The translations under genes and the position numbers were made by a program. Below the pieces are notes generated by a model, which did not search any database, was not told the origin of the DNA, and was given only the letters and a program-made list of their open reading frames with translations. A DNA stretch of 64,000 nt from contig JAQIBT010000156.1 in assembly GCA_027858915.1 (NCBI GenBank), positions 1 to 64,000 on the forward strand, written 5' to 3'. Positions 19,201-28,711 of this stretch are shown in pieces. Source of the stretch: Salinisphaera sp. Lineage in GTDB: Bacteria > Pseudomonadota > Gammaproteobacteria > Nevskiales > Salinisphaeraceae. Within the stretch, counting starts at the first letter, position 1; each line of letters opens with the position of its first letter.

Positions 19201-19863
19201 ATGCAGTGGATCGACCTTCTTCCGCCCTTGCTCAGGGGCGCCGAAGTCACCGCTTGGATTACCATCGCGTCGACCATCGGCGGCGCGATTCTGTCCTTTG
19301 CGGCCGGCATCGGCTCGGGCGCCCGGTTTGCGGGCTGGCGTTGGCTGGCGCGAACCTATGTGCAGGTTTTTCGCGGCACGTCGCTGCTGGTACAGCTTTT
19401 CTGGATCTATTTCGCACTGCCGGTCCTCTTGGGTATCAGCCTATCGCCGACGGTGGCTGGTGTCCTTGGATTGTCGCTGAATATCGGCGCCTATGGCGCT
19501 GAAGTCGTGCGCGGCTCGCTTGCGTCGGTGGAGTCGGGTCAGCTGGAGGCCGCCACCGCGCTCAACTTCAAGCCGGTGCAGACGCTCTGGCGAGTGGTGA
19601 TGCCACAGGCGCTGGTAGAGATGATGCCGCCGTTCGGCAATCTGGTAATTCAGAACCTCAAGGACTCCGCGCTGGTGTCGCTGATCAGCCTCAGTGATCT
19701 GGCATTTCAGGCGGATACTCTTCGCAATCAGACACTTGACACCGTTCCCATTCTGACGCTCACCTTGCTCATGTATTTCGCCATGGCGCTGGTGCTGATG
19801 CTCGTGATGCGCGCCATCGAGCGCTATACCGTACGACTTTCCGGACGCGAGGTATCCCGCTGA
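19201..19863 (+). CDS. ehuC: EhuC-like ABC permease
   Basis: A 220-residue inner-membrane permease of the His/Glu/Gln/ectoine class with about five hydrophobic segments. The EAA loop region lies around GQLEAATALNFKPVQTLWRVVMPQA. The conserved VFRGTSLLVQLFWIYFALPVLLG segment is typical of EhuC. It follows ehuB after a 96-bp gap holding a hairpin, and its stop overlaps the ehuD start. It should form a heterodimeric channel with EhuD. Confidence 0.82.
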   Translation: MQWIDLLPPLLRGAEVTAWITIASTIGGAILSFAAGIGSGARFAGWRWLARTYVQVFRGTSLLVQLFWIYFALPVLLGISLSPTVAGVLGLSLNIGAYGAEVVRGSLASVESGQLEAATALNFKPVQTLWRVVMPQALVEMMPPFGNLVIQNLKDSALVSLISLSDLAFQADTLRNQTLDTVPILTLTLLMYFAMALVLMLVMRAIERYTVRLSGREVSR

Positions 19864-20555
19864 TGCTTTATGGAATTCACTGGGATTTGTCGAACTCCTG
19901 GACCTTTGCGGCGTCGATCATTCCGATTCTGTTAATCGGCATGAAAATCACCGTGTTGGCTACTGTTTTCGGCTTTCTGATCGCGCTTGTGCTGGGTCTG
20001 GTATTCGCGCTCATGCGGTCGGCGCCGATGCGGATCGTGTCGTGGCCAACCCGCTTCGTAATTGAGTTCGTGCGCGACACGCCGCTCCTGATTCAGCTGT
20101 ATTTTCTCTACTACGTCCTGCCGGATGTGGGCCTCACGCTGCCTGCGCTGGAAACCGGCATTTTTGCGCTCGGACTGCAATACAGCGCCTATACCTCGGA
20201 GGTCTACCGAGCCGGCCTCGATGCCGTGCCTCAGGGACAGCGAGAGGCTGCGCGCGCGCTTAACCTGGGCACGATGCGAACCTTTCGCGATGTGATCATT
20301 CCGCAGGCGATTCCTCGGATCGTGCCGGCGCTCGCCAATTATCTGGTATCGATCATCAAGGACACGCCGATACTGTCCGCAATCACGGTGCTGGAGATGC
20401 TGGGTGTGAGCCAGATCATCGGTGCTCGTACCTATCGTTACATGGTGCCGCTGACGATGGTCGGCATCCTGTTTCTCATTCTGACTGTGATTGCGGCCAC
20501 CGCGGTCCGCTATCTCGAAAATCGCTTGCCGCGCGCGGGGATACCACTCAAATGA
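19863..20555 (+). CDS. ehuD: EhuD-like ABC permease
   Basis: A 230-residue permease paralogous to the preceding gene. Visible signatures are FVRDTPLLIQLYFLYYVLPDVG and the EAA-loop sequence GQREAARALNLGTMRTFRDVIIPQA, with about five membrane spans. ATG 19863 overlaps the TGA of ehuC by one base (TGATG) and its end overlaps ehuA, so the three genes are probably translationally coupled. It is the second half of the membrane channel. Confidence 0.82.
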   Translation: MLYGIHWDLSNSWTFAASIIPILLIGMKITVLATVFGFLIALVLGLVFALMRSAPMRIVSWPTRFVIEFVRDTPLLIQLYFLYYVLPDVGLTLPALETGIFALGLQYSAYTSEVYRAGLDAVPQGQREAARALNLGTMRTFRDVIIPQAIPRIVPALANYLVSIIKDTPILSAITVLEMLGVSQIIGARTYRYMVPLTMVGILFLILTVIAATAVRYLENRLPRAGIPLK

Positions 20556-21325
20556 AGCCAATCGTCACCTTTGAAAAGGTTACCAAACGCTTTGACGACG
20601 ACACCGTCGTTCTGGATGACTTCGATTTCGAGATCCAGCCCGGTGAACGGGTCGTACTGATGGGGCCTTCTGGTTCGGGCAAGTCGACCGTGCTGCGAAT
20701 TCTGATGACCCTCGAAGACATTCAGGAAGGCGTGGTGTATATCGAGGACGAACCGCTATGGCATGAAAAGCGCAATGGCAGCCTTGCCCCCGCGAGCGAG
20801 AAGCATCTGCACAAGATGCGCGGCAACGTGGGCATGGTCTTTCAGCACTTCAATCTGTTCCCCAACATGACTGTGTTGCGCAACATCATTGAAGCGCCGA
20901 TCCATGTGCTCGGATTGTCTCGCGCCGAGGCGGTCAAGCGCGCCGAGGAGCTGCTGGACCAGGTGGGCATGAGCGCAAAGCGCGATGCCTATCCCAACTC
21001 GTTGTCAGGCGGTCAGAAACAGCGTATCGCGATTGCTCGGGCAATGGCGATGCGGCCGAAGTTGCTGATGTTCGACGAGCCGACCTCGGCACTCGACCCC
21101 GAGATGGTCGGCGATGTGCTCGAAGTGATCAAGGATCTGGCCTCTGAGCATGACCTGACCATGCTCATCGTGACCCACGAGATGGGGTTCGCGCGCGACG
21201 TTGCCAATCGGGTCTGTTTCTTCTGTGACGGCAGAATCCTGGAGCAGGGCGAACCAGAGAAGATATTCACGGCGCCGACCGAACAACGCACCCAGCAGTT
21301 CCTGCGGATGGTGCTCAAAGAGTAA
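20552..21325 (+). CDS. ehuA: EhuA-like ABC transporter ATP-binding protein
   Basis: A 257-residue ATPase that powers the importer. Walker A GPSGSGKST is at 38-46, the ABC signature LSGGQKQR near 152, Walker B LLMFDEPTSALD near 170 and the switch His in VTHEMGFARDVA. It overlaps ehuD (ATGA at 20552) and is last in the operon. All catalytic motifs are intact. The family is the polar amino acid/ectoine uptake group; the substrate comes from EhuB. Confidence 0.88.
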   Translation: MKPIVTFEKVTKRFDDDTVVLDDFDFEIQPGERVVLMGPSGSGKSTVLRILMTLEDIQEGVVYIEDEPLWHEKRNGSLAPASEKHLHKMRGNVGMVFQHFNLFPNMTVLRNIIEAPIHVLGLSRAEAVKRAEELLDQVGMSAKRDAYPNSLSGGQKQRIAIARAMAMRPKLLMFDEPTSALDPEMVGDVLEVIKDLASEHDLTMLIVTHEMGFARDVANRVCFFCDGRILEQGEPEKIFTAPTEQRTQQFLRMVLKE

Positions 21326-21365
21326 CCGGCGGCGCCTGATTTGTGTTGGGGGAGGACCGTTCGGG

Positions 21366-22052
21366 TCAGTTTTCGCGGCGTCGATAGGCCATGTCCCGCA
21401 CGCCGTGACCCTTGCGCAGGCCACGGGATTCGAAACGTGTCGCCGGGCGGGGTGGCTGACTCACAAAACCGTCGCGGTCACCGATGTTTTCAAACTGTCC
21501 GTGGACATCGAGTACCTCGCGGATATGTTCGGCGTAGTGGGTCCAGTCCGTAGCCAATCGCCAAACACCGCCTGGCTTGAGTACGCGTGCGATCTCATTG
21601 GCAAAGCCGGTTTGGACGATGCGCCGCTTGTGATGGCGTGTCTTGGGCCACGGGTCAGCGAAATACAGTAATACTGTATCCAGGCTGGCGTCGTTGAACG
21701 CCGCGGCCAGCACGTCCACCGCGTCTTCGTTGAATAGACGAGCGTTGCTTGCACCGGCCGCATCGAGGGCGCCCAGCAAGCGGCCAACGCCGGCTCGATA
21801 GACCTCGATACCGATGAAATCCTCGTCAGGATGACGAGCCACGAGTTCGGCCAGCAGTTCGCCGGCACCGAAGCCAATTTCCAGCGTAAGCGGGGCTTGA
21901 CGGCCAAACTCCTGGCTCCAGTCAATCGGCGCGTCCGGCATGTTCAGCCCGAAGCGTGGCCAGAGCGACGCCAGATTTTTCTCCTGGCCGGGCGTCAGCC
22001 GGCCTTCGCGCTTGACGAAGCTGCGGATCCGCCGGTGATGTGGGTCACCCAT
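21366..22052 (-). CDS. trmB: tRNA (guanine-N7-)-methyltransferase TrmB
   Basis: Methylates G46 of tRNA using S-adenosylmethionine. The 228-residue protein has the SAM-binding LEIGFGAGELL motif (about 57-67), the TrmB signature FADPWPKTRHHKRRIVQ, and a C-terminal TRFESRGLRKGHGVRDMAYRR block. It lies 9 nt downstream of thiSG on the same strand and converges on ehuA, so it is probably co-transcribed with the thiazole gene. Confidence 0.94.
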   Translation of the reverse strand: MGDPHHRRIRSFVKREGRLTPGQEKNLASLWPRFGLNMPDAPIDWSQEFGRQAPLTLEIGFGAGELLAELVARHPDEDFIGIEVYRAGVGRLLGALDAAGASNARLFNEDAVDVLAAAFNDASLDTVLLYFADPWPKTRHHKRRIVQTGFANEIARVLKPGGVWRLATDWTHYAEHIREVLDVHGQFENIGDRDGFVSQPPRPATRFESRGLRKGHGVRDMAYRRREN

Positions 22053-22061
22053 GTGAATTCA

Positions 22062-23060
22062 TCAGAACGGCAGATCGGACATGGGCGATGACGCCGATGC
22101 ATAGCGACGACGCGGCATGCGCCCGGCGAGAAACGCCTGTCGGCCAGCAATCACGGCATGGCGCATGGCCTGCGCCATGAGGACCGGTTTCGCTGCACCT
22201 GCGATTGCCGTATTCATGAGGACGCCGTGGCAGCCCAGTTCCATGGCGATGGCTGCGTCGGAGGCAGTGCCGACGCCAGCATCGACCAACACCGGAACGT
22301 TGGCGTTCGCGACGATTTCCATCACGTTGTAGCGGTTCTGAATGCCCAGTCCGGACCCGATCGGGCCCGCCAGCGGCATGACCGCGACGCAGCCGATGTC
22401 CTCTAGCCGGCGCGCGGCGATCGGGTCATCGCTGGTATACACCATGACCTCGAAACCGTCGTCTACCAGCGCACGGGCGGCGACCAGCGTTTCAGCCATG
22501 TCAGGGTAGAGCGTCTTTTCATCGCCCAGCACCTCCAGCTTGACCAGGTTGTGGCCGTCCAGCAGCTCGCGCGCCATCCGGCAGGTGCGTACAGCGTCCT
22601 TCGCGGTATAGCAGCCGGCGGTATTGGGCAGCAGGGTATATTTTTCTGGTGGCACGACGTCCAGCAGGTTGCGTTTCTTGCGCGCTTCCGGATCGGTCAG
22701 CGCAGGCGTGCGGCGAATCGCCAGGGTGACGATCTCGGCGCCCGAGGCGGTGATCGCGGCGTCGGCCTCGTCCAGGTCGGCATATTTGCCGGTACCGACC
22801 AACAGGCGGGAGTTGAATTGGCGCCCAGCAATGGTCAGCTGATCGGACACAGACGTCGCCTGACCGCCGCCAATGGCATGCACGATTTCTAGCGTATCGC
22901 CGCCGACAATCACGGTTTGCGGGTGTCGTTCACGCGGTACGATCTGGCCGTTGTGTTCGACGGCTACACGTTGCTCCGTGTAGCCGAGATCGCTCAGCAG
23001 CTGGTTCAGTGAGATATGTTCGGCGCATTCGGCAGGCTGGCCGTTGACTTCGATCTGCAT
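22062..23060 (-). CDS. ThiS-ThiG fusion (sulfur carrier - thiazole synthase)
   Basis: One 332-residue frame joins ThiS (about 1-66) and ThiG (about 75-332). ThiS normally ends in a Gly-Gly that must be free to form the thiocarboxylate sulfur donor; here the IGGG (63-66) runs directly into [15 protein letters not shown] and ThiG. ThiG forms the thiazole phosphate from deoxyxylulose phosphate; its Schiff-base Lys174 (VKLEVLGD) and the C-terminal phosphate-binding glycine segments are present. No TPP riboswitch sequence was seen upstream. Such fusions are annotated in other proteobacteria; how the carrier is activated is the open question. Confidence 0.92.
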   Translation of the reverse strand: MQIEVNGQPAECAEHISLNQLLSDLGYTEQRVAVEHNGQIVPRERHPQTVIVGGDTLEIVHAIGGGQATSVSDQLTIAGRQFNSRLLVGTGKYADLDEADAAITASGAEIVTLAIRRTPALTDPEARKKRNLLDVVPPEKYTLLPNTAGCYTAKDAVRTCRMARELLDGHNLVKLEVLGDEKTLYPDMAETLVAARALVDDGFEVMVYTSDDPIAARRLEDIGCVAVMPLAGPIGSGLGIQNRYNVMEIVANANVPVLVDAGVGTASDAAIAMELGCHGVLMNTAIAGAAKPVLMAQAMRHAVIAGRQAFLAGRMPRRRYASASSPMSDLPF

Positions 23061-23195
23061 GGCAATGATACGGGTTGAAAATGGGCCGCTCGCAACGGCG
23101 GGGACGCGTAGAATAACGCGCCTGAAAGCCGGCTGCAGAGATGTCGGCTCGCGATTGGCGCAGACAACGGGTATCGACCGACCAACGGGACAGCG
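23061..23195. other. Divergent gap between thiSG and the AsmA-like gene
   Basis: This 135-bp stretch must contain the start signals of both divergent genes. I see no hexamer pair good enough to call and none of the conserved sequence blocks of a TPP riboswitch. Confidence 0.45.
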
Positions 23196-25373
23196 ATGAA
23201 CAGGTGGCTCAGGATTGTGCTTGGTGTAGGCGCGGCCGCGGTGGTGCTCTATGGAATGGCTCTGGCGGGTCTGCTCCTGTGGTTCAATCCGAACGACTAC
23301 AAACCACGGATCAAGGCCGCCATCGAGCGTGAAATCGGTCGCCAGGTGACGATCGACGGACCAATCCGGCTATCGATTTTTCCTTCGCTCGGCATCGAAC
23401 TCGGACGCGTCACCGTCGCCAACGCGCCGGGTTTTGGCAAGCAACCGATCGCGGAACTCGACAGTGCCGACGCCCGCATCCGGCTGTTGCCTCTGCTGGT
23501 TGATCGTATCCGGGTAGGAACGCTGAGCCTGAACGGTCTGCATCTGCGGCTCGAACGCCACGCCGATGGCCGCAGCAGTTGGCATGGGGTGGTGGAGAAT
23601 CTAATCCATCGCGGCCGACAAGCGGCGGGACAGAGCTCGTCTGCGCAGCGGTCGCAGCACAAGGGGGCGCAAAGCGAAGGTCGGCCGCTGTCATCGCTGC
23701 GGATAGGATCGATCAAGATCAATAACGCGGAGGTCGATTGGGATGACGCCGCGTCCAATACCCAGTATCAGTTCAAAAGCCTGGCGCTGGATACTGGACG
23801 ACTGAGCGACGGCCATCCCTTTCGCCTAGAATTCAGCGGTGATCTGTTGCGGCCAAGCGATCACATCAGTGCAAATATCAACGTGGTATCGAGCATAGAG
23901 CCACATCTCGCCGACCGTTTCTATCGGTTCACTGATCTGGGTGTCAACATACTGATACAGGGCGCGTCTATTCCGGGTGGTGAGCAGGAAGCCAATATCA
24001 GTGCGGCCGGCGAGATCGATCTGCATGCTGGTCGCTTCAGCCTTGACAACATCACGCTCCAGAGCGCTGGCGCCACGCTCAAGGGCAAGATCGCAGGCGA
24101 TGGCCTGAACAGTCGGCTTAGCTATAACGGGCGATTAACGATTCCAACGTTCAGCCCGCGCTCGGCGATGCAGCAGCTGGAGATCCGGCCGGCGCGAACC
24201 CGCAGCCATACCGCACTGACATCGGCCTCGTTCGATGCGCAGTTCGAAGGCGGAGCGAAGAGCGTGCTTTTCAAGCAGATCAACGCGTCGCTGGACGAAA
24301 GTAAATTGAGCGGCACGGCGCGAATCGACTATTTCAAGCGTCCGAGCCTGATCGTCGATCTCGATCTGGACCAGCTGAACGTCGACGATTATCTTCCGCC
24401 GGCCAGTGCCAGACAGGCACAGACCAGTGAGCCGCCAAAAACCGGTGGTGGCGATCCGCAGAAGAACGCCGAGTTCAACCTGGCGGCACTGCGCGATGTC
24501 GAGCTTGACGGGCATGTGAGGATTGGGGCTCTCACCATCGCCAACGTTCATGTCGGTCATGCCGCCATGCACATGAAAATCCACCAGGACCGTCTGGATA
24601 TTGCGCCGCTCACTGCCGATCTATACGGCGGGCGACTCGATCTGACCGGTTCGGTTGACGCCAGTTCAGATACGCCGCGATTTGCACTGGCCGGCTCGGC
24701 CGTACAAATCGATCTACAGCCCTTGATGAAGGATGTGGCCGAGCGCGAGCCGGTCTCGGCGCGCGGGGATGCACGTCTCGACGTGCGAGCGCACGGCAAA
24801 CAGGTCGCCCAGCTCAAGCGCAGCCTGACCGGGCAGTTCAGCCTGGCGCTTGGCGAGGGCAGCATCCACGGCGTCAATCTTGCAAACCTGCTCGAGGCAG
24901 CGCGGGCGGCGCAGGACGGCGGCGATAACTCGAAAACATCCGCGATCGAGCCGGGACAGAGCACCGCGTTCTCACGGCTCGACGGCCATTTTCATGTTCA
25001 TGACGGATTGATGAGCGGTGACGATCTGACGCTGATCACGCCCCACCTGACTGCCCATGGCGCCGGCCGTTACGACATTCCGAATAATCATCTTGACTAT
25101 ACGATTCGGGTCGACGTGCCGGGAGATTCTGGAGGACAGCTCACCAAACTTGCAGGTTTGAGCATACCGCTTCGTCTGCAGGGCCCGTTGCTTGCGCCGC
25201 ATTATACGGTCGACCTGAAAGCAGCGCTGAAGTCGGCGGCGGGCGACAAATCCAAGGCGGGCGCCGGCGTCTCCAAGCAGGAGGTTGACGCCAATTTGAA
25301 TCAGCCGGCCGACGACAACCCGCTCGACAAGAAGGCCGGCGACGGCTTGTCGATCTCGTCGGGTAAGCCGTGA
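23196..25373 (+). CDS. AsmA-family envelope protein
   Basis: A 725-residue protein with one N-terminal transmembrane helix (about 5-30, [25 protein letters not shown] in outline) and a long periplasmic beta-rich repeat body. The N-terminal [27 protein letters not shown] is characteristic of AsmA. Members bridge or act near the inner and outer membranes and are linked to phospholipid transport and outer-membrane assembly. The C-terminal AsmA_2-like half (about 480-670) is present, followed by a Lys-rich tail. It overlaps the next gene by GTGA. Confidence 0.88.
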   Translation: MNRWLRIVLGVGAAAVVLYGMALAGLLLWFNPNDYKPRIKAAIEREIGRQVTIDGPIRLSIFPSLGIELGRVTVANAPGFGKQPIAELDSADARIRLLPLLVDRIRVGTLSLNGLHLRLERHADGRSSWHGVVENLIHRGRQAAGQSSSAQRSQHKGAQSEGRPLSSLRIGSIKINNAEVDWDDAASNTQYQFKSLALDTGRLSDGHPFRLEFSGDLLRPSDHISANINVVSSIEPHLADRFYRFTDLGVNILIQGASIPGGEQEANISAAGEIDLHAGRFSLDNITLQSAGATLKGKIAGDGLNSRLSYNGRLTIPTFSPRSAMQQLEIRPARTRSHTALTSASFDAQFEGGAKSVLFKQINASLDESKLSGTARIDYFKRPSLIVDLDLDQLNVDDYLPPASARQAQTSEPPKTGGGDPQKNAEFNLAALRDVELDGHVRIGALTIANVHVGHAAMHMKIHQDRLDIAPLTADLYGGRLDLTGSVDASSDTPRFALAGSAVQIDLQPLMKDVAEREPVSARGDARLDVRAHGKQVAQLKRSLTGQFSLALGEGSIHGVNLANLLEAARAAQDGGDNSKTSAIEPGQSTAFSRLDGHFHVHDGLMSGDDLTLITPHLTAHGAGRYDIPNNHLDYTIRVDVPGDSGGQLTKLAGLSIPLRLQGPLLAPHYTVDLKAALKSAAGDKSKAGAGVSKQEVDANLNQPADDNPLDKKAGDGLSISSGKP

Positions 25374-25978
25374 ACGGCTGGGCTGAGGCTGAACGACGGC
25401 CTGGCTTTGCCTGGCGCTGCCTTGTCGTCATCGCAGGGCTGGCCTCGATCATGGCAATAGCCTGCGCACAGGCTGCCGAAGTCGAGCAGATGAAGGTTGT
25501 GCATGCCGGCAAGGCGTATACCATCAAGTCCACCGTGCGTCTGAATGCCGCGCGCGATGAGGTCTACCGCGCGGCGACCGATTTCGAACGCTTGCCGTCG
25601 TTCGACCCTGACATCGTGTCGAGTCGTCTCGTCGGCAATGATCAGCTGGATTCCGTAATGCGCCTGTGCGTGATCGGCTGGTGCAAGCGCATACGGCAGG
25701 TGATGCACTACACACTGACGCCGGATCGTCGTATCGACATGCAGATCGTACCCGGCGTCGGCGATCTCAAGGACGGCAGCGCGCATTGGCAATTCACCAA
25801 CGCTGGCCCGGGCAAGGGCACGCGCATGCGTCTCCAGGCCCGCGTGGTGCCGGATTTCTGGGTACCGCCCCTGGTCGGGCCGTTGCTGATCCGGCGTGAA
25901 CTGCGTCAACAGATGCAGACCACCGCCAACGCAGTCGAAGCGCTGGCGGATACCTACAGTCACAAGGCAGGAGAATGA
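25370..25978 (+). CDS. Exported START/SRPBCC-like protein
   Basis: A 202-residue protein with an N-terminal hydrophobic segment (about 15-36, ending ACAQAAE), suggesting export. The rest resembles the polyketide-cyclase/SRPBCC helix-grip fold, with an AARDEVYRAATDFERLPSFDPDI segment typical of these ligand-binding proteins. It starts at GTG 25370 overlapping the AsmA-like stop (GTGA) and overlaps mutY by ATGA. The ligand is unknown; placement after an AsmA-like gene hints at a lipid, but that is inference. Confidence 0.7.
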   Translation: MNGWAEAERRPGFAWRCLVVIAGLASIMAIACAQAAEVEQMKVVHAGKAYTIKSTVRLNAARDEVYRAATDFERLPSFDPDIVSSRLVGNDQLDSVMRLCVIGWCKRIRQVMHYTLTPDRRIDMQIVPGVGDLKDGSAHWQFTNAGPGKGTRMRLQARVVPDFWVPPLVGPLLIRRELRQQMQTTANAVEALADTYSHKAGE

Positions 25979-27033
25979 ACGACACGCCTCCAGAGCAGAT
26001 CGCCGATGCGCTCCTCGCGTGGTTCGACCGCCACGGTCGGCGCGACCTGCCCTGGCAGCATCCGCGCACTGCCTATCGCGTATGGATCGCCGAGATCATG
26101 CTTCAGCAGACGCAGGTCACGACCGTCGTCGATTATTTCAATCGCTTCATGGTCCGATTTCCAGACGTCGAAACGCTGGCCGAGGCAGTCAGCGACGACG
26201 TCATGAGGCACTGGGCCGGGCTAGGTTACTACGCCCGCGCTCGCAATCTACACGCCGCCGCACAGCGTATTGTTGAAGCGCATGCGGGCGAGCTGCCGGG
26301 CGATGTCGAAACCTTGATCAGCCTGCCCGGCGTCGGTCGATCCACGGCGGGCGCGATCGTAGCTCAGGCGTTCGGCCGTTGGGCGCCGATTCTGGATGGC
26401 AACGCCAAGCGCGTCATTGCGCGGCTCGCAGCGGTCACCGCAACGCCGGGTACGGCAGCTTATGAAAAGCCGCTGTGGCAGCTGGCTGAGCGTTACACGC
26501 CGCAAGAGCGGGTGACCGACTACACACAGGCGATCATGGATCTGGGAGCGACGGTGTGCACGCGTGGCCGTCCGCACTGCGAACGCTGCCCATTGGCGGA
26601 CCGCTGTCTGGCGAAACAGGCAGCGATCCAGAACCAGCTACCGACGCGACGGCAGCGCAAACGGCGGGAACAGCGCGAGACGACTGTGCTGCTGATCGAG
26701 GATGCCCAGGGACGCATTCTGCTGGAAAAGCGGCCGCCAGCCGGGATATGGGGCGGCCTCTGGAGTCTGCCCGAAGTCGCCGCTGATGCCGATGTGGAGG
26801 CGCTGTGTACGCAGCGCTACGGGATTCGTGCCGATGCGGGCCTGTTGCTGACGCCGCTGTCCCATACGTTCACGCATTTCGAGCTGACGATTCATCCGCG
26901 GCGCATGCAGCATCGGGACACAGTCCGTATCATGGACGCCAATCACCGATGGTTTACGCGCGATGACCGGCCTGGAATTCCGGCGCCCATCGCGCGTCTT
27001 CTGAATACACCGCAGCAGAGTCTTGCGCTATGA
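25975..27033 (+). CDS. mutY: Adenine DNA glycosylase MutY
   Basis: Removes adenine mispaired with 8-oxoguanine. The 352-residue protein has catalytic Glu40 ([10 protein letters not shown]), the helix-hairpin-helix [12 protein letters not shown] (118-129), catalytic Asp141 (ILDGNAKRV), the Fe-S cluster Cys195-x6-Cys202-x2-Cys205-x5-Cys211, and a C-terminal Nudix-like 8-oxoG recognition domain. ATGA overlaps join it to the preceding gene and to yggX, the conserved mutY-yggX pairing of gammaproteobacteria. Confidence 0.96.
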   Translation: MNDTPPEQIADALLAWFDRHGRRDLPWQHPRTAYRVWIAEIMLQQTQVTTVVDYFNRFMVRFPDVETLAEAVSDDVMRHWAGLGYYARARNLHAAAQRIVEAHAGELPGDVETLISLPGVGRSTAGAIVAQAFGRWAPILDGNAKRVIARLAAVTATPGTAAYEKPLWQLAERYTPQERVTDYTQAIMDLGATVCTRGRPHCERCPLADRCLAKQAAIQNQLPTRRQRKRREQRETTVLLIEDAQGRILLEKRPPAGIWGGLWSLPEVAADADVEALCTQRYGIRADAGLLLTPLSHTFTHFELTIHPRRMQHRDTVRIMDANHRWFTRDDRPGIPAPIARLLNTPQQSLAL

Positions 27034-27305
27034 GTCATACCGTACAGTGCGTCAAACTGGGCCGTCAGGCGCAGGGATTGCCCCGACAGCCGTTGCCAGG
27101 CGAGCTGGGCCAACGCATCTACGACAACGTATCGATGGAAGCCTGGCAGCAATGGATGCAGGAACAGACTCGTTTGATCAACGAATATGGCCTGCATCTG
27201 GCCGATCCGAAGGCTCGCCAGTTTCTCACCGAGCAGACAGAAGAATATTTCTTCGGCGACGGACAGACCGCCGAGACGCACTACGTGCCGCCGAAGTCGT
27301 CGTAG
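27030..27305 (+). CDS. yggX: Fe(2+)-trafficking / oxidative-damage protection protein YggX
   Basis: A 91-residue protein beginning [24 protein letters not shown] with the near-invariant Cys7, and the [23 protein letters not shown] core of the YggX family. It protects Fe-S proteins from oxidative damage, fitting its position behind mutY, an Fe-S enzyme. It overlaps mutY by ATGA and ends the bacterial operon before tRNA-Phe. Confidence 0.95.
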   Translation: MSHTVQCVKLGRQAQGLPRQPLPGELGQRIYDNVSMEAWQQWMQEQTRLINEYGLHLADPKARQFLTEQTEEYFFGDGQTAETHYVPPKSS

Positions 27306-27501
27306 GTTACGTCGCGGGCCTGATGCCGTGCCATGCAACGCTGGCCCCTGGGTTTGCGGATCCAAAGTTAATCAAAGATAGCGCGACATCGGGTGTTGCA
27401 GAGCTTGGCCGCCGAATGACTGCGAGCAAGCTCTGCGCCTTGTTTGACGCGATTTCAGCCCGCCACGCGCTGCCGTATGAAACGGCAACAGGCATTGATG
27501 G
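27306..27501. other. Intergenic region between yggX and the tRNA promoter
   Basis: Nothing gene-like is supported. A plus-strand frame crosses this gap but is only an out-of-frame shadow that starts inside mutY and yggX. No terminator with a T-tract is obvious. Confidence 0.55.
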
Positions 27502-27530
27502 TTGACGTAACCGTCTCAGGTGGGTTTAAT
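27502..27530 (+). promoter_or_regulatory. Sigma70-type promoter of tRNA-Phe
   Basis: TTGACG (27502-27507) and TTTAAT (27525-27530) match the -35 and -10 consensus at five of six bases each, with an optimal 17-bp spacer. The following discriminator is GC-rich (ACGGCCCTCG), a known mark of stringently controlled stable-RNA promoters. The tRNA begins about 28 nt after the -10 element. Confidence 0.85.
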
Positions 27531-27558
27531 ACGGCCCTCGCACGATCGTCTGTCGATC

Positions 27559-27634
27559 GGCCGGATAGCTCAGTTGGTAGAGCATGCGACTGAAAATCGC
27601 AGTGTCGGTGGTTCGATTCCACCTCCGGCCACCA
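27559..27634 (+). tRNA. tRNA-Phe (GAA)
   Basis: A 76-nt cloverleaf: acceptor GGCCGGA pairs with TCCGGCC, the D stem is GCTC/GAGC, the anticodon stem TGCGA/TCGCA carries loop CTGAAAA (anticodon GAA at 27592-27594), and the T arm is GGTGG-TTCGATT-CCACC. The ACCA end is encoded. Integrase and phage genes follow immediately, so the 3' half is the likely attachment site. Confidence 0.97.
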
Positions 27635-27681
27635 TTAAAATCAGCGCTTTGCGCTCAAATATGCGACTTGCGGCGCTGACT

Positions 27682-27704
27682 TTCCAAAAACGATTCCAAA
27701 AACG
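27682..27704 (+). repeat. Tandem 11-bp direct repeat beside the tRNA
   Basis: TTCCAAAAACG occurs at 27682-27692 and 27694-27704, a 12-bp period. A short direct repeat close to an attachment site fits integrase arm-type binding sites, but no third copy near the integrase gene was seen. Confidence 0.6.
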
Positions 27705-27725
27705 CGTATTCACTCTTTGCTTATG

Positions 27726-27741
27726 GCGCGAAAATTCGCGC
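27726..27741. promoter_or_regulatory. Inverted repeat upstream of the toxin-antitoxin operon
   Basis: GCGCGAA-AA-TTCGCGC is a 7-bp perfect dyad about 95 bp before the Panacea gene. It could be an operator for autoregulation; no matching promoter hexamers are certain. Confidence 0.45.
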
Positions 27742-27834
27742 ACCGCGAATTCGTGCCGCACTGGTTACTGTTAACTGCTAAGATCTCCATTGTAGGTGCG
27801 CCGCTACAGCACCAGCTGACGAGAGGAGAAGACT

Positions 27835-28269
27835 ATGTATTCGGCAGCCCAGATTGCCAACTATTTTCTCTGTCTTAGTGATGATGAGGCAGGCGATCTC
27901 CTCACAAACCTGAAGCTCCAAAAGCTGCTGTATTACGCACAAGGAGTAACCTTGGCGATCACCGGCCTGCCGCTCTTCGACGAGCGAATCAAGGCATGGG
28001 AGCACGGTCCGGTCGTGCCCCAAGTGTGGCATGAGTTTCGCGACTATGGCGGCGGCCCGATTCCAATTCCCGTCGATTTTGACGTAGAAGCGATTGATGA
28101 GAAAGACCGAGAAATCCTCGATGAAGTCTACGACGTCTACGGACAGTTTTCGGCTTGGAAGCTGCGGAACATGACGCACGCGGAAGCGCCGTGGCTCAAC
28201 GCTGATCGGAATGATGAAATCAGCCACGGGTCAATGAGGTCTTATTTCGAGACGCAGCTTGATTCCTAG
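27835..28269 (+). CDS. Panacea-domain antitoxin (SocA/DUF4065-like)
   Basis: A 144-residue protein with the Panacea domain through most of its length: ANYFLCLSDD, LLTNLKLQKLLYYAQGVTLA, LFDERIKAWEHGPVVPQVW and the C-terminal WKLRNMTHAEAPW are diagnostic. Panacea proteins neutralise many unrelated toxins encoded beside them. A strong AGGAG lies 6 nt before ATG 27835. Its stop overlaps the next gene's GTG (TAGTG). Position between the attachment site and integrase marks it as prophage cargo. Confidence 0.88.
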   Translation: MYSAAQIANYFLCLSDDEAGDLLTNLKLQKLLYYAQGVTLAITGLPLFDERIKAWEHGPVVPQVWHEFRDYGGGPIPIPVDFDVEAIDEKDREILDEVYDVYGQFSAWKLRNMTHAEAPWLNADRNDEISHGSMRSYFETQLDS

Positions 28270-28688
28270 TGGGTCGGGGAAGAGGCAATCTTAAGCGACA
28301 GAATGCGTCAGCCGGTAAGCGAATTAAGGCGCCGTCTGACACTTCAGCAAACCCCGAGACTAAGCACCCGGTCTTTTGCTTCCGTTATCTGCAGAACGGA
28401 TTCGACGTCGAAGATGGCACCGAAGATTCGCAGCGGCAGCTAGTCAAAAAGCTACGACAGCTAAGTCAGCTGGATTGGATGGAAATCCAGCATGCGCCGC
28501 GGCATGGTGTTGGCACTGAAAAAATACCGCAGCACCAGATCAAGGCACCACTTCCGCCGCTCCTGACAGAAGACGTAACGTTGCTCGCGCTTCGCTTTGA
28601 CGGGTTGAGGCCGATGGTTGGTTATCGAACGGGAATTGTGTTTCGTATTCTTTGGCTTGATCACAATTTCGAACTCTACAACCACTGA
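28269..28688 (+). CDS. Putative toxin partner of the Panacea antitoxin
   Basis: A 139-residue protein starting at GTG 28269, coupled to the Panacea gene by TAGTG. The first 35 or so residues are basic and probably flexible; the rest is a compact domain with FRYLQNGFDVED, a conserved-looking RHGVGTEKI, LRFDGLRPMVGYRTG and a C-terminal FRILWLDHNFELYNH. I cannot assign a toxin family. The last segment has the look of small RNase or mRNA-interferase folds, but that is only an impression. The toxin role rests on operon structure with Panacea. Confidence 0.6.
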   Translation: MGRGRGNLKRQNASAGKRIKAPSDTSANPETKHPVFCFRYLQNGFDVEDGTEDSQRQLVKKLRQLSQLDWMEIQHAPRHGVGTEKIPQHQIKAPLPPLLTEDVTLLALRFDGLRPMVGYRTGIVFRILWLDHNFELYNH

Positions 28689-28711
28689 CTGTCGGGTGTC
28701 CGGCGCAAAAC

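Noticed and set aside
22900-23195. TPP riboswitch upstream of thiSG
   Set aside because: The conserved TPP aptamer sequence blocks are absent on the relevant strand.
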